Shown: piece after piece, positions 36,794 through 46,589 of the stretch
How the letters are laid out: each line of letters opens with the position of its first letter
How positions within the stretch are numbered: the stretch's first letter is position 1
DNA from: Candidatus Poribacteria bacterium
GTDB lineage: Bacteria > Poribacteria > WGA-4E > WGA-3G
Assembly: GCA_003635195.1 (NCBI GenBank)
Contig: PYIY01000209.1
Location: 35,373 to 99,372 of the forward strand
Length of the DNA stretch: 64,000 nt
Direction of reading: 5' to 3'
Position numbers and translations under genes: made by a program
Notes under the pieces: generated by a model
Seen by the model: the letters and a program-made list of their open reading frames with translations, nothing else
Told to the model about the DNA's origin: nothing
The model's database searches: none

Positions 36794-37786
36794 ATGATTG
36801 ATCGACGCGCATTTCTAAAATCGCTGGCGGGCTTGACAACCGGCGTTCTTTTATCATCTGCATGCGCAGAAGGTGATGACGAAAATAGCCACAGTGACCG
36901 CCTCGGTCCTCTCCTACCGACACGACGATTCGGTCGCACGGGTGAGGCTGTGACAATGCTCGGCGTTGGCGGATGGCATATCGGAGATATGGACGAAGGT
37001 GAGGCGCAGAAAACCATTGAAACCGCGCTTGAAGGCGGCGTGCGCTTCTTTGATACCGCAGAGGGTTACCAGAGCGGAGGCAGTGAGAGCCGCTTAGGAA
37101 AACTGCTCGTTCCAAAATATCGAGATGATGTGTTCCTTATGACGAAGACGAGAGCACGGAACGCAAATGAAGCGTGGGAACACCTTGAAGGTTCGCTCTC
37201 ACGCCTCAATACAGACAGACTTGACCTCTGGCAGGTACATGCCGTCCGAAACCCCGCAGACGTAGATGAAAGAATCGAAAACAGTGTTTTTGATGTTATG
37301 CTTGAGGCGAAAGAGACTGGGAAAACGCGTTATATCGGGTTTACAGGGCATTCAAGCCCCGCTGCCCATCAACGTGTCCTTGAAAAGACCGATATTTTCG
37401 ATGCATGTCAATTATCGATGAACCTTGCTGATGTCAGTTACGAGAGCTTCATCGAAGGAGTCGTGCCAACCCTTGTAGAGAGAAACATCGGTGTAATTGG
37501 CATGAAAGCCTTGGCAAACGGAGGGTTCTTTGGGGGTTCGCAGCACGGACGGCACGGTCCGAATCCGAAAGTCGTCCCGGATCGCGTCAGCATATCCGAA
37601 GCCATCCGGTTCGTCTGGGCACTACCCGTCAGCACACTTATTACCGGGCCCGACAATGCAGAACAGATGCAAGAGAAAATTGACATAGCAAAAACCTTCA
37701 CGGGAATGGCAGACGACGAACGGCAGAAATTGATAGAAAAGGTCGAGGATATGGCTGGCAGAACGGTTGAATTCTACAAAGCCTAA
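36794..37786 (+). CDS. Tat-exported aldo/keto reductase
   Basis: 330 residues from ATG 36794 (GGAGG upstream). A twin-arginine signal MIDRRAFLKSLAGLTTGVLL is followed by SSAC, which may also be a lipobox. TIM-barrel marks: LGVGGWHIG, FFDTAEGYQSGGSESRLG (catalytic Asp and Tyr), KTRARN (Lys), DLWQVHAV (His) and GMKALANGG. These enzymes reduce carbonyls with NADPH; export of a nicotinamide enzyme is unusual but recurs in Tat-type AKRs of this kind of genome. Confidence 0.85.
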   Translation: MIDRRAFLKSLAGLTTGVLLSSACAEGDDENSHSDRLGPLLPTRRFGRTGEAVTMLGVGGWHIGDMDEGEAQKTIETALEGGVRFFDTAEGYQSGGSESRLGKLLVPKYRDDVFLMTKTRARNANEAWEHLEGSLSRLNTDRLDLWQVHAVRNPADVDERIENSVFDVMLEAKETGKTRYIGFTGHSSPAAHQRVLEKTDIFDACQLSMNLADVSYESFIEGVVPTLVERNIGVIGMKALANGGFFGGSQHGRHGPNPKVVPDRVSISEAIRFVWALPVSTLITGPDNAEQMQEKIDIAKTFTGMADDERQKLIEKVEDMAGRTVEFYKA

Positions 37787-37896
37787 ACCCTCATAGTGAA
37801 ACCGAAAAATAAGTTGACCCTTTAGGAAACACACGCCTTTCCTTGGCTGGCGGGATTTGTAACCCTGCCTGCCGAAAATGCCTACCTACTTAAATA

Positions 37897-37929
37897 AAAA
37901 AGGCAAGAACAATGTATTCTTGCCTTTTT
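37897..37929. terminator. Bidirectional terminator between convergent genes
   Basis: A 13-bp stem, AAAAAGGCAAGAA (37897-37909) with TTCTTGCCTTTTT (37917-37929) and a seven-base loop. The A and T tracts make it work for both strands, serving the reductase and the LamG gene. Confidence 0.9.
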
Positions 37930-37940
37930 GTGTTGATCCC

Positions 37941-38741
37941 TTATTTCTTTAGGGTTGCCCATGTAGTGGTGAGTTTGTCGCTGGGTGAAACGTCAAAAGC
38001 CTTCTCCAACCCTTCATCCATGATACTCTGAATCTCATCCTCACTCAGCACGACATTAAAGATAGCGACATCGTCAATGATACCTCTGAATTTACCGGCA
38101 TAACCAGAGGCAATTAGCAAATTAAGGTCGCTCGGGCTGGAATCGCCACACGGGTGAGCCCCACATTTCTGCCATTTATCTTGGCCTGTGACCTCACCGT
38201 CTTTGTACATCCTATACTCGCGTTTTGAGACATCTCTTACTTCAGCCACGTGAATCCATTCGTCATCTAAAAAGGTGCCAGGGGCCGGTCTCGCTACTTC
38301 CACATAAGGTTGACAATTTCCGCCACAATCACCCCAATAAAAACTCAATCTACCATCCGGTTCCATTGTTAAACAACCTTCACCGCCGTATGATTTGCAA
38401 ACTAAGTTTTGGCGACCACCACCTACACTTTCAGGTTTAGCCCAAAAAACAATGGTCACATCTCCATCGAACTGAAGCGAGGCATCATTTCCCATATCCA
38501 CAAAATTTGAACCATCAAACTCAAGAGCCTTGCCAAATTTGCCGTTCACCCACTTCGGTTTACCTGTGAGTGTGCCGTCGTTCCCGTTTTCAGAAACATC
38601 TTTTGCAGTATCGCCCTTACCTTCATCGAATTTCCACATCCCTACGATAGTTTCAGGATCCAAAATGGCATCACTTGAAACGGCTAATGTGCCTGCAATA
38701 AATAGGACAATTATCCCCGTCCATACTAATCTGGTTCTCAT
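37941..38741 (-). CDS. Secreted LamG/concanavalin-like lectin domain protein
   Basis: 266 residues. Signal peptide up to about VSSDA, then one LamG-like jelly roll: VGMWKFDEGKGDTAKDVSENGNDGTLTG, GKFGKALEFDGSNFVDMG, VTIVFWAKPES, WIHVAEVRD, FRGIIDDVAIFNVVLSEDEIQSIM. These domains bind sugars or proteins outside the cell. No enzyme module is attached. Confidence 0.8.
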   Translation of the reverse strand: MRTRLVWTGIIVLFIAGTLAVSSDAILDPETIVGMWKFDEGKGDTAKDVSENGNDGTLTGKPKWVNGKFGKALEFDGSNFVDMGNDASLQFDGDVTIVFWAKPESVGGGRQNLVCKSYGGEGCLTMEPDGRLSFYWGDCGGNCQPYVEVARPAPGTFLDDEWIHVAEVRDVSKREYRMYKDGEVTGQDKWQKCGAHPCGDSSPSDLNLLIASGYAGKFRGIIDDVAIFNVVLSEDEIQSIMDEGLEKAFDVSPSDKLTTTWATLKK

Positions 38742-39096
38742 CTCTCTACTCTCTACGCCTCCTTATACGATTGAATACTCCCGATACGAAGGTCCGAAAG
38801 TTATTCTCCAACTATTTAAGTAAAGTGTTCGGATCAGGCAAGGTCCGTAGTTTGGATTAAACCTGAGCGAACTTTAGCGTTCTAACCATCTCACGATTCA
38901 GAAGAGAGTTTTCTAAAAATAATGGTGCTGGAACTGGCGGAAATCCTCTCTTAACCGCGTTACAGCGTATTAATTGGAAAATGATAACAGCATCATAATA
39001 GATTTATGAAAAATAGTCAAGAGAGAAAATGATGCCTGCTGATGGCTGACAACCCGTTACCGACAACTGAAAACCGAAAACGACTCATGAAAAATC
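38742..39096. other. Intergenic gap upstream of the sigma factor operon
   Basis: No gene seen. It includes short CTGATGGCTGACAACCCG / GACAACTGAAAACCGAAAAC repeat pieces at about 39040-39082 similar to those at about 36700 and 61300. Confidence 0.4.
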
Positions 39097-39125
39097 TTGA
39101 CATCTGCTTATAAATTTTGTAAACT
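39097..39125 (+). promoter_or_regulatory. Promoter candidate of the ECF sigma operon
   Basis: TTGACA (39097-39102), 17-base spacer, TAAACT (39120-39125). The ATG at 39160 gives a leader of about 28 bases. Whether the ECF factor itself recognises a second promoter here cannot be seen. Confidence 0.55.
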
Positions 39126-39159
39126 TATTTTAATGGCTTCCGTTTAAGAAAGTGTTAGT

Positions 39160-39813
39160 ATGCAATTGTCCACCTCTACCGTAGGTGAGGTGCGGCAAAA
39201 CTTCAAACCGATCCTCAAAAAGTCGGGACTCATGGACAAATTGATTGATGATGAATTGTTAGTCGCTCAGTTTCAAGCCGGTCGCCAAAACGCCTTCGAT
39301 GAGTTGATGAAACGTTACAAATCGAAGATTTTCTCGTACCTCCTACGTTCAGTCAGAAATTACGAGGATGCCGAGGACATCACCATCGAAGTCTTTTTTA
39401 AAGCGTACCGCGCGCTGGAAGGTTGGCAACCGAAAGCCAAATTTTCGACATGGCTTTACAAGATTGCGTCCAATCTTGCTATCGATTACCACCGTGCAAA
39501 GGCGCGTCACCCTGTTTATGCGTTAGACGACACAGAAATTCCCGAAGCGCATCTCGTTGCCACTGATCTCCATAGCAATCCAGAGAAACAACTCGAAGAG
39601 AAAGAACGGGGCATCCTTATCCGTGAGGCAGTCAATCAACTTTCCCCGAAACAGAAAGCAGTCTTCATGCTAAGTCGGTATGAAGGCTTGCAGCTTAAAG
39701 AGGTTGCTGAAACGCTGGATATGGCAGAAGGCACAGTGAAGATTCATCTGCATCGCGCAGTAAAACGATTGCAAACGCTCCTACGTCCACTGTGGGAAAA
39801 CAATGAAATTTGA
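39160..39813 (+). CDS. ECF-type sigma factor
   Basis: 217 residues. Region 2: FQAGRQNAFDELMKRYKSKIFSYLLRSVRNYEDAEDITIEVFFKAYRALEGW...FSTWLYKIASNLAIDYHR. Region 4: LSPKQKAVFMLSRYEGLQLKEVAETLDMAEGTVKIHLHRAVKRLQ with its helix-turn-helix. The first about 25 residues are an extension before region 2. It directs RNA polymerase to a specific regulon and is followed by its likely anti-sigma factor. Confidence 0.9.
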   Translation: MQLSTSTVGEVRQNFKPILKKSGLMDKLIDDELLVAQFQAGRQNAFDELMKRYKSKIFSYLLRSVRNYEDAEDITIEVFFKAYRALEGWQPKAKFSTWLYKIASNLAIDYHRAKARHPVYALDDTEIPEAHLVATDLHSNPEKQLEEKERGILIREAVNQLSPKQKAVFMLSRYEGLQLKEVAETLDMAEGTVKIHLHRAVKRLQTLLRPLWENNEI

Positions 39814-39815
39814 TG

Positions 39816-39842
39816 GTGGGCACGCGATACGGCGTGCCACCG
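39816..39842. repeat. REP-like hairpin between sigma and anti-sigma genes
   Basis: GGGCACGC-GATAC-GGCGTGCC with flanking GTG/CAC, the same GGCACGC/GCGTGCC palindrome as in the leader at about 30860. It may reduce read-through or stabilise the message. Confidence 0.55.
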
Positions 39843-39863
39843 CAGAAAGGAGAGGGATTTATT

Positions 39864-40484
39864 ATGCCTAAGTGTAAAAAATCCGAAGGGCAAGCTATCG
39901 AATATGCTTCTAAACTTCTGCCACCGGCAGAAGAAGACCCCTTTGAAGAACATCTTAAAAATTGCGAGGACTGTACCGAAGCAGTCAAATCCTATACAGC
40001 AGTCCTTAAATTGACAGACAAGGCACAAGAAGAACTCATTGTACCTCAACTCGCGCTCCAGACCATAGAGATGAACGTGTACAAACGACTTGCTGCCACA
40101 CAAGAGCAGACGCTGTTCTCACGCATCCGCGCTTACTTTGCGAGTGTCGGATCCCCCTTTGGCTGGTACAAAACCGTTGCAGTAAGCAGTGTCGCTATCG
40201 TTTTGATCGCCGCTGCCGTCTTCATCGGAAAACCCATGCAACCAGAAGACACCTGGCGGCTCACCGAAACACAATCCGCTGACGCACGTATCGAACAGTA
40301 TCGCCAGCAAGGCATCCAACGGAATTTAGAGGAGGCACTGATTACACGTCATCTCCGAAACGATGCCTGGGAGACAGAAAGTCAACTCCAGCGAATGAAG
40401 GAACAAGCACACGGCACCAATTGGACAAAAGTGGCAGACAAACACCTTCAGAACCTTCAATCCGAGAATTCAACTTTACAATAG
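39864..40484 (+). CDS. Zinc-finger anti-sigma factor with one membrane segment
   Basis: 206 residues from ATG 39864 (AAGGAGAG upstream; earlier ATGs at 39810 lack a site). HLKNCEDC gives the His-x3-Cys-x2-Cys motif of zinc-binding anti-sigma domains near residue 30. One transmembrane stretch (AVSSVAIVLIAAAVFIG, about 103-119) is followed by a helical extracytoplasmic part rich in Gln and Glu. It should hold the sigma factor until an envelope signal is received. Confidence 0.8.
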   Translation: MPKCKKSEGQAIEYASKLLPPAEEDPFEEHLKNCEDCTEAVKSYTAVLKLTDKAQEELIVPQLALQTIEMNVYKRLAATQEQTLFSRIRAYFASVGSPFGWYKTVAVSSVAIVLIAAAVFIGKPMQPEDTWRLTETQSADARIEQYRQQGIQRNLEEALITRHLRNDAWETESQLQRMKEQAHGTNWTKVADKHLQNLQSENSTLQ

Positions 40485-40505
40485 CACAAATAAGGGATAC
40501 TAGCC

Positions 40506-42479
40506 ATGGGAATATCAAACAGGCTTACCTTTCTCTTACACGCGCTGCTGATAATTCTCATCAGCTCGTTTGCTCACGCCCACTTTGAAGAGGTGCACGT
40601 CTTAGTTGATGCAGGACGCTATGCGGAAGCCAACGATAAACTTGAAGCAATCGCCGAATCCACCAAAGACGTTGAGGTAAAAAGTTGGTGCTACTATCAC
40701 ATCGGCGAGATCTATTATAATTATACGCACCAATACACCAAGGCGCTCAAGGCTTACGACAAAATCCTGAATCTTAAAAAAAAGGGACTTCCCCCAGAAG
40801 AACTTTTCCTCGCCATTATCAAAAAAGGGGATGTCTACAGCCGCATGGGCAATTACCAAGACGCTGTCCAAACTTACGATAGACTGATTAAACTTGCCCC
40901 CGCCTCCCACTTCGTGCATAAAACGGGATTACAAAAGATTCGGGACATTAATACCGGACTCGCGAATCTCAGAGAACAGCAACGCATCGCGATTCAGTAC
41001 AAAGACACACCGCTTGCCATTATTGCCGAATTCCAGATCGCTGAACTCTATAGGAATCCGTCACAACTCAACCAACCCGAAAAGGCGATCGCGAAATATG
41101 AGGCACTCTTAAAATCACATCCAGAAGCGACCGTTGCACCGGAAGCAAGATGGCGCATCGCAAATGTAAGGCATACCATTCTCAATCAATCCGCCTTAGC
41201 GATGGCAACATACAGAAAAGTTGTTGATGATTACCCGACGAGCAACTTCGCTGCCGAAGCACTTTTCCAAATGGCAAACATCCATCGCACCGCTGGAAAA
41301 TACTCGTTAGCGATCCCTGTGTTTGAGCGACTCAAACAGAAATATCCTGACTTCTGGAACATGCACGCTGTTCTCTATTGGACAGGTGTTTGTCACGAGA
41401 AAAACATGAACTACCCGAAAGCGATTGCGGCTTTTGAAACGTTCCTCCACGCCTATCTACCACAATTGGACCCAGGGTATTTAGGGCAGATCTCAATGCA
41501 CGATAAGAGTATATCTGAAGTGAAGGCAGAAATTGGTAAAAAAATTGAACAACTCGCCAAACAGATGGCGGAAGTGGAATTAGAACGATTGGACACAGCG
41601 CGCGCAAATAGAGACTTCTCTGAAGCATTAAATATTGCGCTAAACCTCATCGCCACATCACCGCATACACCTCAGGCAGAACAAGCAGCGGAACAACTTT
41701 CTACACTTCAACATCTCACAGCGATTGAAAATCTACGTGAGCAACTTCAAAACAACACCTTAGCACCTACAGACGCGGCACGCGCACGGTTGCAAATCGG
41801 CACTATCTACGAACGGAAACCCTTGCAGGACTACGCCAAGGCACTTAAGGTCTATCAAGAGACATCAAAACATCATCCGGATTCAGCCTATTCCGCTGAA
41901 GCACTCTATCGCAGTGGATTCATTTATGCTGAGCACCTCTCGGCACCCGGTGAAGCTATCGAAGCCTATAAGCATGTTATCACATCGCATCCGAACACCC
42001 TACAAGCAATGATGGCAAATTTCCAGTTGGGTGAGATTTACAGAAAACTGCACCATTACAACGAAGCACTGCAAGCCTACGAGGCAACCCTTAGGTATCC
42101 AGAACGCAATCGGTATCTCGCCGGTGGATATAGGGATAGTTTCGCCGATAGGGCACAATTCCGCATCGGTCGTGTCTACTACGACGAAAACCGTTCCGAC
42201 GAAGCGCGTTTCGTTTTTGAAGAATTCATCCAGAACCGTACACAGTCCCCACGTCTCGCTGCTGCTTACATCTACCTCGCCGCCATCAGTGAAGAACGTG
42301 CTGAGAATAAGCAAGCCATCGAATTGTACAAAAAAGCAGAGACCTTAATCAAGGATGATTCTGTACAAATGACGATGCTCATTGAAGAGGCGAACGCACT
42401 CGGTACCCTCCAATCCACTGACCCAGATGCAGTTATGCAATACCTCACAGAAAAGCAAAAACGCCTCTCAACACAGTAA
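40506..42479 (+). CDS. Exported TPR protein of the sigma/anti-sigma operon
   Basis: 657 residues. Signal peptide ending SSFAHA, then two arrays of tetratricopeptide repeats separated by a charged helix (about residues 340-400). Examples are WCYYHIGEIYYNYTHQYTKALKAYDKIL, EALFQMANIHRTAGKYSLAIPVFERL and ANFQLGEIYRKLHHYNEALQAYEATL. Gene order sigma, anti-sigma, TPR with a 21-base gap indicates one operon, so this protein may be a periplasmic sensor or an assembly platform. Confidence 0.8.
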   Translation: MGISNRLTFLLHALLIILISSFAHAHFEEVHVLVDAGRYAEANDKLEAIAESTKDVEVKSWCYYHIGEIYYNYTHQYTKALKAYDKILNLKKKGLPPEELFLAIIKKGDVYSRMGNYQDAVQTYDRLIKLAPASHFVHKTGLQKIRDINTGLANLREQQRIAIQYKDTPLAIIAEFQIAELYRNPSQLNQPEKAIAKYEALLKSHPEATVAPEARWRIANVRHTILNQSALAMATYRKVVDDYPTSNFAAEALFQMANIHRTAGKYSLAIPVFERLKQKYPDFWNMHAVLYWTGVCHEKNMNYPKAIAAFETFLHAYLPQLDPGYLGQISMHDKSISEVKAEIGKKIEQLAKQMAEVELERLDTARANRDFSEALNIALNLIATSPHTPQAEQAAEQLSTLQHLTAIENLREQLQNNTLAPTDAARARLQIGTIYERKPLQDYAKALKVYQETSKHHPDSAYSAEALYRSGFIYAEHLSAPGEAIEAYKHVITSHPNTLQAMMANFQLGEIYRKLHHYNEALQAYEATLRYPERNRYLAGGYRDSFADRAQFRIGRVYYDENRSDEARFVFEEFIQNRTQSPRLAAAYIYLAAISEERAENKQAIELYKKAETLIKDDSVQMTMLIEEANALGTLQSTDPDAVMQYLTEKQKRLSTQ

Positions 42480-42583
42480 CTAAATTCGACTGATTCTTTG
42501 ACAGCCTTCACAATAGAACTAAACAGCAACCACCCGTTGTTGGCCTTCTCTATCTGATGTAAAAGAGGCAGATAACGGGGAGG

Positions 42584-44038
42584 TTACCTATCATCCATAC
42601 GCACTAAGAGCGAAGGATGCATTTCTACAGCATAAGGTGTCGCTTCCGTTAAACTTTTATGGGAATCAGGTAACCTTTTGAGTGCTGTGGTCATGCGTGC
42701 CTGAATGTCCTGCAGCGTCGGAAAATCGGACACCAATTCTCCGGCTTCAATGACAGGAACGAGAAGCGGTTGCCCCTCGGAGACATCTTCATCCCACAGT
42801 GCCACCTGATCTTTCGTATAATTCCCAGCGGTATCGGTGAGTCGATAAATCTGTTTTTTGCCGGGTATCGTCGCTTTCGACGGCTCATCAAGCGACTGTT
42901 TTCCGACAGGTTTCCCATCGCTTTCGACTAACTTATAGACCCCCCCGAGTGCAGAGGTGCCACCTTCACCTGTAAATGAATTGAGGTTGGCACCCGTAGC
43001 AAGCCGCGTGCCGACACCGAAACTGTCGAGCGGCGCACCCTGACTGAGCAGTGTATCTATCTGAAACTCGTCCAGTTCATGGCTTGCGATAATTTGGACG
43101 TAATCCAGCCCTTCAGTGTCAAGGATTTGACGTACCTGTTTGCTGAGTGTCAAGAGATCGCCGCTGTCCAATCTGACAGCGCGTAACCGTGTACCACGTG
43201 CCGCCATCTCCTTTGCGACGATACATGCGTTTCGCGCACCTTCGAGCGTATCGTACGTATCAATCAGGAGCGTTGTGTTCGTTGGGAAAGCAGCGGCGTA
43301 ATCGCGGAAAGCCGCTAACTCGTTTGGACGCTCAGAGACGAATTTATGTGCCATCGTGCCGACGTACGGAATATCGAATAAGCACCCTGCAAGCACCAGA
43401 GATGTCCCACTGGCACCACCGATAAAAGAGGCACGCGCAGCGAGGATACCAGCATCTCTACCGTGTGCGCGTCGCGCCCCGAAGTCAAAAACGGGTTTTC
43501 CGCGTGCGGCATGCACGATCCGCGAGGCTTTCGTGGCAATCAACGTTTGGAAATTCATGACACAGAGCAGATAGGTCTCAAAAAGTTGGACATCTCGGGA
43601 TCTACCTGTGACATTAATAATCGGTTCGTTGGGAAAAACAGGTGTGCCTTCAGGAACCGCGAAAACGGAGCCGTCAAAGTGGAAATCTCTGAGCGAAGCG
43701 AGGTAGTCAGCATGCAGATCGCCACGTTCTGCCAACCAGTCGAGGGTCGCATCGGTGAAACGCAAATTTAAGATGTAATGGACGACCTGTTCCAATCCCG
43801 CGGCAATAAGATATTGTCCTTGTGGAATTTTGCGGACGTAATAATTCGCAGTGATAACAGAATTATGCTGCGCATCGAAATCCGCTTGCCCCATCGTCAA
43901 TTGATAGTAATCGACGAAGAGTGCCATCTCATCTACTGAAAGCAAAGCAGACTTCGGAGGAGAAGGGTGAGGGGCACCCATCCTTCCGTCCTTCCATCCT
44001 TCCAACTTCGCTCTTTCCTTCCGTCCAATGCCCTTCAT
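42584..44038 (-). CDS. pncB: Nicotinate phosphoribosyltransferase
   Basis: 484 residues. It converts nicotinate and PRPP to nicotinate mononucleotide in NAD salvage. Family marks: LFVDYYQLTMGQADF, ANYYVRK, FDFGARRAHGRDAG, LIDTYDTLEGARNA, VRLDSGDLLTLSKQVRQILD, SFGVGTRLATG. The first about 36 residues are not typical and are encoded partly by a TCCTTCCGTC-like short repeat; the ATG overlaps the upstream gene's stop (ATGA) and has AAGG before it, so I kept it. Cytoplasmic. Confidence 0.85.
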   Translation of the reverse strand: MKGIGRKERAKLEGWKDGRMGAPHPSPPKSALLSVDEMALFVDYYQLTMGQADFDAQHNSVITANYYVRKIPQGQYLIAAGLEQVVHYILNLRFTDATLDWLAERGDLHADYLASLRDFHFDGSVFAVPEGTPVFPNEPIINVTGRSRDVQLFETYLLCVMNFQTLIATKASRIVHAARGKPVFDFGARRAHGRDAGILAARASFIGGASGTSLVLAGCLFDIPYVGTMAHKFVSERPNELAAFRDYAAAFPTNTTLLIDTYDTLEGARNACIVAKEMAARGTRLRAVRLDSGDLLTLSKQVRQILDTEGLDYVQIIASHELDEFQIDTLLSQGAPLDSFGVGTRLATGANLNSFTGEGGTSALGGVYKLVESDGKPVGKQSLDEPSKATIPGKKQIYRLTDTAGNYTKDQVALWDEDVSEGQPLLVPVIEAGELVSDFPTLQDIQARMTTALKRLPDSHKSLTEATPYAVEMHPSLLVRMDDR

Positions 44039-46458
44039 AGTCCTTTTCCCTCAGTGACAACCAATTTTTGATTGACAGATAGATTCCGATGTATATCTAC
44101 TTGACCGGAGGGCCAGGCGATTTCAAGCGTGTCAACTTTCGTGTGTGCTTTGAGACCGATTTCAAGAGACAGGCTATTCGTCGAACCAAAACCGCACCCA
44201 CCGCTAACCTCTCTATAGATCACGCCATCACCAACGCGCAAAGTCACCTTGGCACCGATGCCATCTCGATTGCTTTTGACCCCAACCAGCTTCAAAGTAA
44301 GCCAATTGTTTCCTGTACCGGTATTCTGATAGAAGAGATTGTGCCACTGATCCCCAACAAACGCGCCACCGACAGGCACGTAGATATCAACATCGCCATC
44401 GACATCAATATCACCGAAAGTTACACCGTGTCCTTTTCCAATATTGCCTAATCCGAGAGCAAGCGTGGCATCGGTAAATGTGCCGTCCCCGTTGTTGCGG
44501 AAGAGCGCATCGCGTTCGAGTCTACCCATCTGTGGTGCACCAGTCGCGAGATAGATATCCAGATAGCCGTCGCTATCAATATCGCCGAAGTTTGCCCCCA
44601 TCGCGCCAAAAGCGTGATAGAGTCCTGATTCACGGGTAACATCGGTAAAGGTGCCGTCCCCGTTGTTCCGATAAAGCACCTGTCGGTCAGCATCGTGTGG
44701 CGCAATCCCCGTGATTTGACCCGCAATAAAGGCTTGGAACGAACCTGAATTTGAGATGAAGATGTCTAAATCGGCATCATTGTCAACATCTAAAAAGAAG
44801 GTGACAAAGGCATCGGTAACAGGGATATTCATGCCGGTTGTCGGGGTAACATCGGTGAACGTGCCGTCCCCGTTGTTGCGATACAGGACATTGGACTGCC
44901 CAAAGTTTATGACATGCAGATCGATATACCCGTCCTTATCATAATCGCCCCAAGCGGTTCCGAGGGAATTACCGGTATCCGCGACACCCGCACTTTCAGC
45001 GGTATTGGTGAACGTGCCATCACCGTTATTGTGGTATAGAACATTGGCAGCACCATCGCCGATCACCCCATCTGCGATGTAGAGGTCCAAATAACCGTCA
45101 TTGTCGTAATCCGCCCAAGCGGCACAGAAACTACTCTGTGGGTCAGCGACACCCGCAGTGTATGTAACATCAGTGAAAGTGCCATCACCGTTGTTGTGAT
45201 ACAGCGTATTCTCTGCTGCACCAGACCATCCGCTACGGGTGATATAGAGGTCAAGGTAACCGTCGTTGTCGTAATCCGCGAAAAGTGATCCCCAACCGCC
45301 TCTCGGATCAGCGATGCCTGCTTGCTCAGCAACATCGGTAAAGGTGCCATCCCCGTTATTGCGATACAGCGCGTGCGGTTGGTAAGTACCGACTGCGACG
45401 ATATCTTCATCGCCATCGTTATCGTAATCCCCCCAAGCACTCCCGCGACCCCCATCAACCTTGTCCATCTTTAAATCGGGCGCGACATTGATGAATTGGT
45501 TTTTTAATTTTCCTTGCGGTTCGTTTAGATGGGTTTGAGATTTGAAAGTGTTTTCCCGTATATCCGCCTTCCACTTCGTTTCAGGCTGCGCGCTTTCTTT
45601 ATCGAATATAGGAAGTTTGGAAGTTTGGAAGTTTGGAGAATCTATTTTAAATTCCTCTGGCAATTCTGGCGGATAGCCACCGAGTTGGCTATATGCCGTC
45701 CATAGGTTCCATAGGGTTTCGGGATCGCGAGGTTTGAGGCGGAGCGATTCTTTGAAATTTGTTACCGCTTTTTCAAGATTACCGTGTCGGAGATGATAAA
45801 CACCGAGATAGTAGTACGCTCCGGAGTGGCGACGATAATCTTCGATGATACTTTCAAATCGTTCCGCGGCTTTGTCGGCTTCACCAAGGCGGAATTCAGC
45901 CAAACCGAGTTGGAGCATCGCTTCCAGATTATTCGGTTCAAGTTCCAGGACCTTCTCAAATTGCCGCTTAGATGCTGAGAGGTCTGGCACGAGCATCTGT
46001 TGCGGCGCACCTAAAAAATAACCGAGCCTAATGCGTGCATCGGTATCGCCGGGGTTGACTTCCAAGGCACTCGTAAGCGCAGCCGTAGAATCAGAAAACC
46101 GTTGTTGGTAACTAAAAACCTGTGCTAACGTCAGATATGCCCTTGATAACTTATCCTGTGCCCCTGGTGCCTGCTTCAGAAGTCCTATTAACATCTGTAA
46201 TTCCACCTCAGCGGAGGCAAACTTCAGCTGTCTAATGTAGGTGCGTGCTAACTGCATACGCGCATCGTGTGCATTCGCATCCATCTGCAAGCACGTTTGA
46301 AACGCTTGTTCCGCTTCGGCGAAGTCGCGCTTATCTAAAGCATCAATACCGCGCTGATACTGCGCAGCCAATTGCGGAGCCATCTTATCTGGTGGTGTAT
46401 CCGCATCACAACCGGCAATGATGAGGAAGATAAGGAAAATAGAAAAAGAAGTTCGCAT
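44035..46458 (-). CDS. TPR plus FG-GAP/ASPIC (CRTAC1-type) lipoprotein
   Basis: 807 residues. Lipobox IAGC at about 17. Residues 30-260 are TPR repeats. Residues about 330-700 are seven FG-GAP/VCBS repeats with calcium-type DYDNDGYLDLY loops and LYRNNGDGTFTDV. The C-terminal 100 residues are an ASPIC/UnbV domain (NWLTLKLVGVKSNRDGIGAKVTL, SLEIGLKAHTKVDTLEIAWPSG). The linker KESAQPETKWKAD between TPR and propeller is encoded by a dispersed repeat (45571-45592), as is the TSKLP stretch before it. Surface binding or adhesion is the likely role. Confidence 0.8.
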   Translation of the reverse strand: MRTSFSIFLIFLIIAGCDADTPPDKMAPQLAAQYQRGIDALDKRDFAEAEQAFQTCLQMDANAHDARMQLARTYIRQLKFASAEVELQMLIGLLKQAPGAQDKLSRAYLTLAQVFSYQQRFSDSTAALTSALEVNPGDTDARIRLGYFLGAPQQMLVPDLSASKRQFEKVLELEPNNLEAMLQLGLAEFRLGEADKAAERFESIIEDYRRHSGAYYYLGVYHLRHGNLEKAVTNFKESLRLKPRDPETLWNLWTAYSQLGGYPPELPEEFKIDSPNFQTSKLPIFDKESAQPETKWKADIRENTFKSQTHLNEPQGKLKNQFINVAPDLKMDKVDGGRGSAWGDYDNDGDEDIVAVGTYQPHALYRNNGDGTFTDVAEQAGIADPRGGWGSLFADYDNDGYLDLYITRSGWSGAAENTLYHNNGDGTFTDVTYTAGVADPQSSFCAAWADYDNDGYLDLYIADGVIGDGAANVLYHNNGDGTFTNTAESAGVADTGNSLGTAWGDYDKDGYIDLHVINFGQSNVLYRNNGDGTFTDVTPTTGMNIPVTDAFVTFFLDVDNDADLDIFISNSGSFQAFIAGQITGIAPHDADRQVLYRNNGDGTFTDVTRESGLYHAFGAMGANFGDIDSDGYLDIYLATGAPQMGRLERDALFRNNGDGTFTDATLALGLGNIGKGHGVTFGDIDVDGDVDIYVPVGGAFVGDQWHNLFYQNTGTGNNWLTLKLVGVKSNRDGIGAKVTLRVGDGVIYREVSGGCGFGSTNSLSLEIGLKAHTKVDTLEIAWPSGQVDIHRNLSVNQKLVVTEGKGL

Positions 46459-46589
46459 ATCTGTTTTCTTCTTTGAATCAGGATTTCGGGGTTAGAAACC
46501 CCTCTCACAGGTGTTACAGAGGATAACAGATTTACTGGGGAAAGTCAAGCAGAGGTAGCGGTCAGTCAGAGCGATTTAGTTTTCCGTGT

